A stretch of DNA of 64,000 nt from Bryum argenteum (Eukaryota; Streptophyta; Bryopsida; Bryales; Bryaceae): positions 16,582,597 to 16,646,596 of the forward strand of contig CM073324.1 of NCBI GenBank assembly GCA_037043015.1. The letters run 5' to 3'. Position 1 is the first letter of the stretch, and each line of letters begins with the position of its first letter. Positions 61,613 through 64,000 of the stretch are shown here, one piece after another. The translations under genes were made by a program, and so were the position numbers. The notes beneath the pieces were generated by a model, which was not told where the DNA came from, did not search any database, and saw only the letters and a list, made by a program, of their open reading frames with translations.

Positions 61613-64000
61613 TTACAACACCCTTACAAGGGTGATAAAGAACTCGATTGTTAGATAATTACCTCCCTTCATTAGTACTCAACTACTCTTGTTGTGATTG
61701 TAGATTTAATACTGTTCCTTTTTAAATAGTCTTGATGGAACTGGGATTTGGGATTTTAGGCCATAGACTTTTAATGTAAAGTCTAGGATCAAGTAAATAA
61801 ATGGGTGGTTATATTTATTTTCTTTCCTCTTCTCTTTTTCCGTATAAATGGTAGCTTTGGCATGGAAAGTGATAGACTTTTCTGCATTTTAATGTAATTC
61901 ACAAGTTTATACATCGTGTGAATCTCAGCATTTTTGTGAATTACAAGGCCCTCTTGGACTTTTGAGTTTATTTGAAAGAAAAAGCTGGAAAATTGATGAT
62001 CTTATCTTATAAATCGCATGTAAAATTCAAGATTTTGACAAGAATGCAAGGGCAATTTTATTTAGGAAGCACCTTGTGTTTTTTTATCTTCAATATTGCT
62101 AGTTACAACATTTCTTTTTTCTCCAATGTGGCTTTCAAATCTGAACTATTCATCTAAGAACGTCTACACACACTAAAAGGAGAAAAAGGAAAAATTTCTG
62201 CTCTTTTTGTGCGGAAGACAACTACACAAGAGTTGTTGATTAGTGTTACAAACGTCAATAGCGTGCGAATTGAAACACTAAATATCATACATTACCTTAA
62301 TGTTACAATTCTAATGTTGAGAACGGATACTAGTTGTGAGAGCATGGAATTTTCCTTAAAAGGGGTAAAATTTATTGTAATCAGTGCAATTGGTGACTTA
62401 AAGAAAAGATAGACATCACTCATTGCAATGGTGGCCAAAAGTGAACACTAATCTGAAAAGAGTTCAGAAATAGTGTAATGGTTGACTTTTAGTAAATAAC
62501 ACTAATTTTCGTAGAGCAATAACCAACAACTCTTGTGTAGTTTTTTTCTTTATAAAAGATTGATCGGTTATATGAAAAGGGGAATGGAGTGTATGTAAAC
62601 TGAGGATTTTACAAATGGAATTTTTGTGTTAAAAAGGGTTATTTATCCACTTATTGGAAGACAATGAAATAGGATGATATGTTCACAACGGGAAGGATGA
62701 TTAGTTGAGAAATGGCAAATGAATGGAAGAAATAGAACAAATGAAGAAAAAGAAATGAGAACGGAATCAAGCCAGTTTTGAACGGACATTATTATTGCAG
62801 TGTTGAACGGTAAAGCCAAGACGGAAGATGGAAAACGGAGTCTAAGTAAGAAACGAAGTTTAGTTTTAGGGAAGATTTTGAAAGGTTGTGACTGTTGGTC
62901 GTTGTAGTATAAATAGGTTGGAGTTGTTGTTCATTGGGCGAACACCTTCCAAAAGAGTAGGGTAGCCAGGGAATGAAGAAACATCCTCTTTAATTTTTAG
63001 ATTTAGGTAAAAAAACAATTGAGAAAGAGTAAATGGAAGTGTATGAATCAATGTGATTGATGAAATAATAAAATTATAATTGAAAGAAATTTGTGCATGT
63101 GTAAATAGTAATTGGAATTGGAGAGAAATGAAATTGAGTGGACTTGAATAAGTAAAATTGTGGAAGGAATTGAATTGAAAACAAAGTTGTATGAATTTAT
63201 AATTATGAATGCGTTTGTGAAATATGATAAGTAATTGTGTGAGATTGAATGTGAGATTGAGAGTTTTACTTATTGATTAGTGTGGCATGCAATTGATTGT
63301 GACCCTATTGTTATACTTATCCGTTAGCATTTCCCCAGTGTTCGAACTCTATTGTAGAATTCCTTTCTGCAATTATACTACTACAGTGTAACTAGTGTTT
63401 TACACATGCACTTTGGATTGTTTCAAATTTGCTTCATATGTATGCTTACACGTGTATACACGCAATATTTGCTTTTTACATAATTATGCAATTGGAAACG
63501 TCGCACGTGTAACGTTTACACATACAATTTGGAACCGTTTTCTTGAAATTGTTGATAGAAATGTCAATTGAGGTATTTAGGCCCCTCACGTATTGAAAGA
63601 TGAGAGGCATTTTCACATTTAAGAGCGGTGTGAATTTGATGAATATGTTCTAACTCGAACGTGCCATGAACAATGAACGTACTATTTTGGTGATTTGACA
63701 CCTAGAGGAAGTATTGTAGGCCAGTTGTGCGTTATGAGGCTGGAACAAGGGCAATTCCTTAAAACCCTAGCATGCACACGCGAGTTGGTAAAACTCTAAA
63801 GTACACACGCAATTTGCTAAAACCCTAGCGTGCACGCGTGTGCGTATGAGGCTGAAATAAGGTCGATTCGCTAAAACCCTAGCGTGCGCGCATGCGCGTA
63901 TGAGGCTGAAATAAGGCCGATTTGCTAAAACCCTAGCGTGCGTGCATGTGCGTATGAGGCTGAAGGAAGGCCAATTCGATCATACCGCTAATGGGAGCCA
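61613..64000 (+). repeat. duplicated CCD downstream flank, copy 2 (runs off the window)
   Basis: Collinear with 57377-58690: for example the blocks TTACAAGGGTGATAAAGAAC, GTCTAGGATCAAGTAAATAA, ACACAAGAGTTGTTGATT and ATTTAGGCCCC. It contains roughly 0.8 kb (about 62600-63390) with no counterpart in the source. That part is purine-rich, with many GAAATGGAA / GAATTGAAT phrases. Confidence 0.8.
63735..63985 (+). repeat. telomere-motif minisatellite, array 2
   Basis: Second copy of the 58440-58665 array, with more regular units. CTAAAACCCTAGCGTGCGCG followed by TATGAGGCTGAAATAAGG recurs at about 63815, 63870 and 63925. The ~21-base stretch at about 63882-63902 is purely alternating purine-pyrimidine. 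Confidence 0.8.

Overview
This is nuclear DNA of a land plant. It has spliced genes with short GT-AG introns, AT-rich spacers full of small inverted-repeat transposons, and plant-type proteins: a thylakoid-lumen pentapeptide protein, a plant-type beta carbonic anhydrase, a CCD1-type carotenoid cleavage dioxygenase and an A-type P450 closest to CYP703. I see no rRNA, tRNA, CRISPR array or viral gene. The lineage cannot be fixed by eye; short introns and a MITE-rich AT background would fit a seed-free plant such as a bryophyte, but this is inference.

Layout. 0.8-4.7 kb: four-exon ankyrin-repeat gene (minus). 5.9-6.7 and 8.4-9.1 kb: two nearly identical, GC-rich, intronless multi-pass membrane protein genes of unknown function (minus). 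10-15 kb: a decayed partial duplication of the 3' part of the carbonic anhydrase locus, carrying two minisatellites. 14.5-16.9 kb: intact seven-exon beta carbonic anhydrase (minus). 18.6-20.6 kb: UTP23, an SSU-processome protein (minus). 20.6-25.6 kb: repeats. 25.7-27.6 kb: CYP703-like P450 (plus). 27.6-34.4 kb: no convincing gene. 34.5-37.4 kb: thylakoid lumenal 15 kDa pentapeptide protein, eight exons (minus). 38.9-45.5 kb: mannosyl-oligosaccharide glucosidase I, 22 exons (plus). 46.9-47.2 kb: a possible small membrane protein. 48.6-51.1 kb: a cluster of MITEs. 52.4-57.2 kb: CCD1-like dioxygenase, 13 exons (plus). 57.2-64 kb: spacer, then a truncated copy of the 3' end of the CCD locus and its downstream flank, including a telomere-motif minisatellite that runs off the window.

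The genes are unrelated housekeeping or specialised-metabolism genes and do not form a pathway or cluster. Exon boundaries were assigned by hand. For the P450, UTP23, carbonic anhydrase, TL15, glucosidase and ankyrin models the joined exons sum to an exact multiple of three. The CCD model also does, but only if one intron is allowed to start with TT instead of GT.

The points most worth a second look are: the lost splice donor in the CCD gene; the twin membrane genes, with an apparently converted central block; two consecutive GC-AG introns in the glucosidase gene; a TTAA-flanked MITE family with piggyBac-like ends; and a repeated array combining telo-box motifs with long alternating purine-pyrimidine runs.
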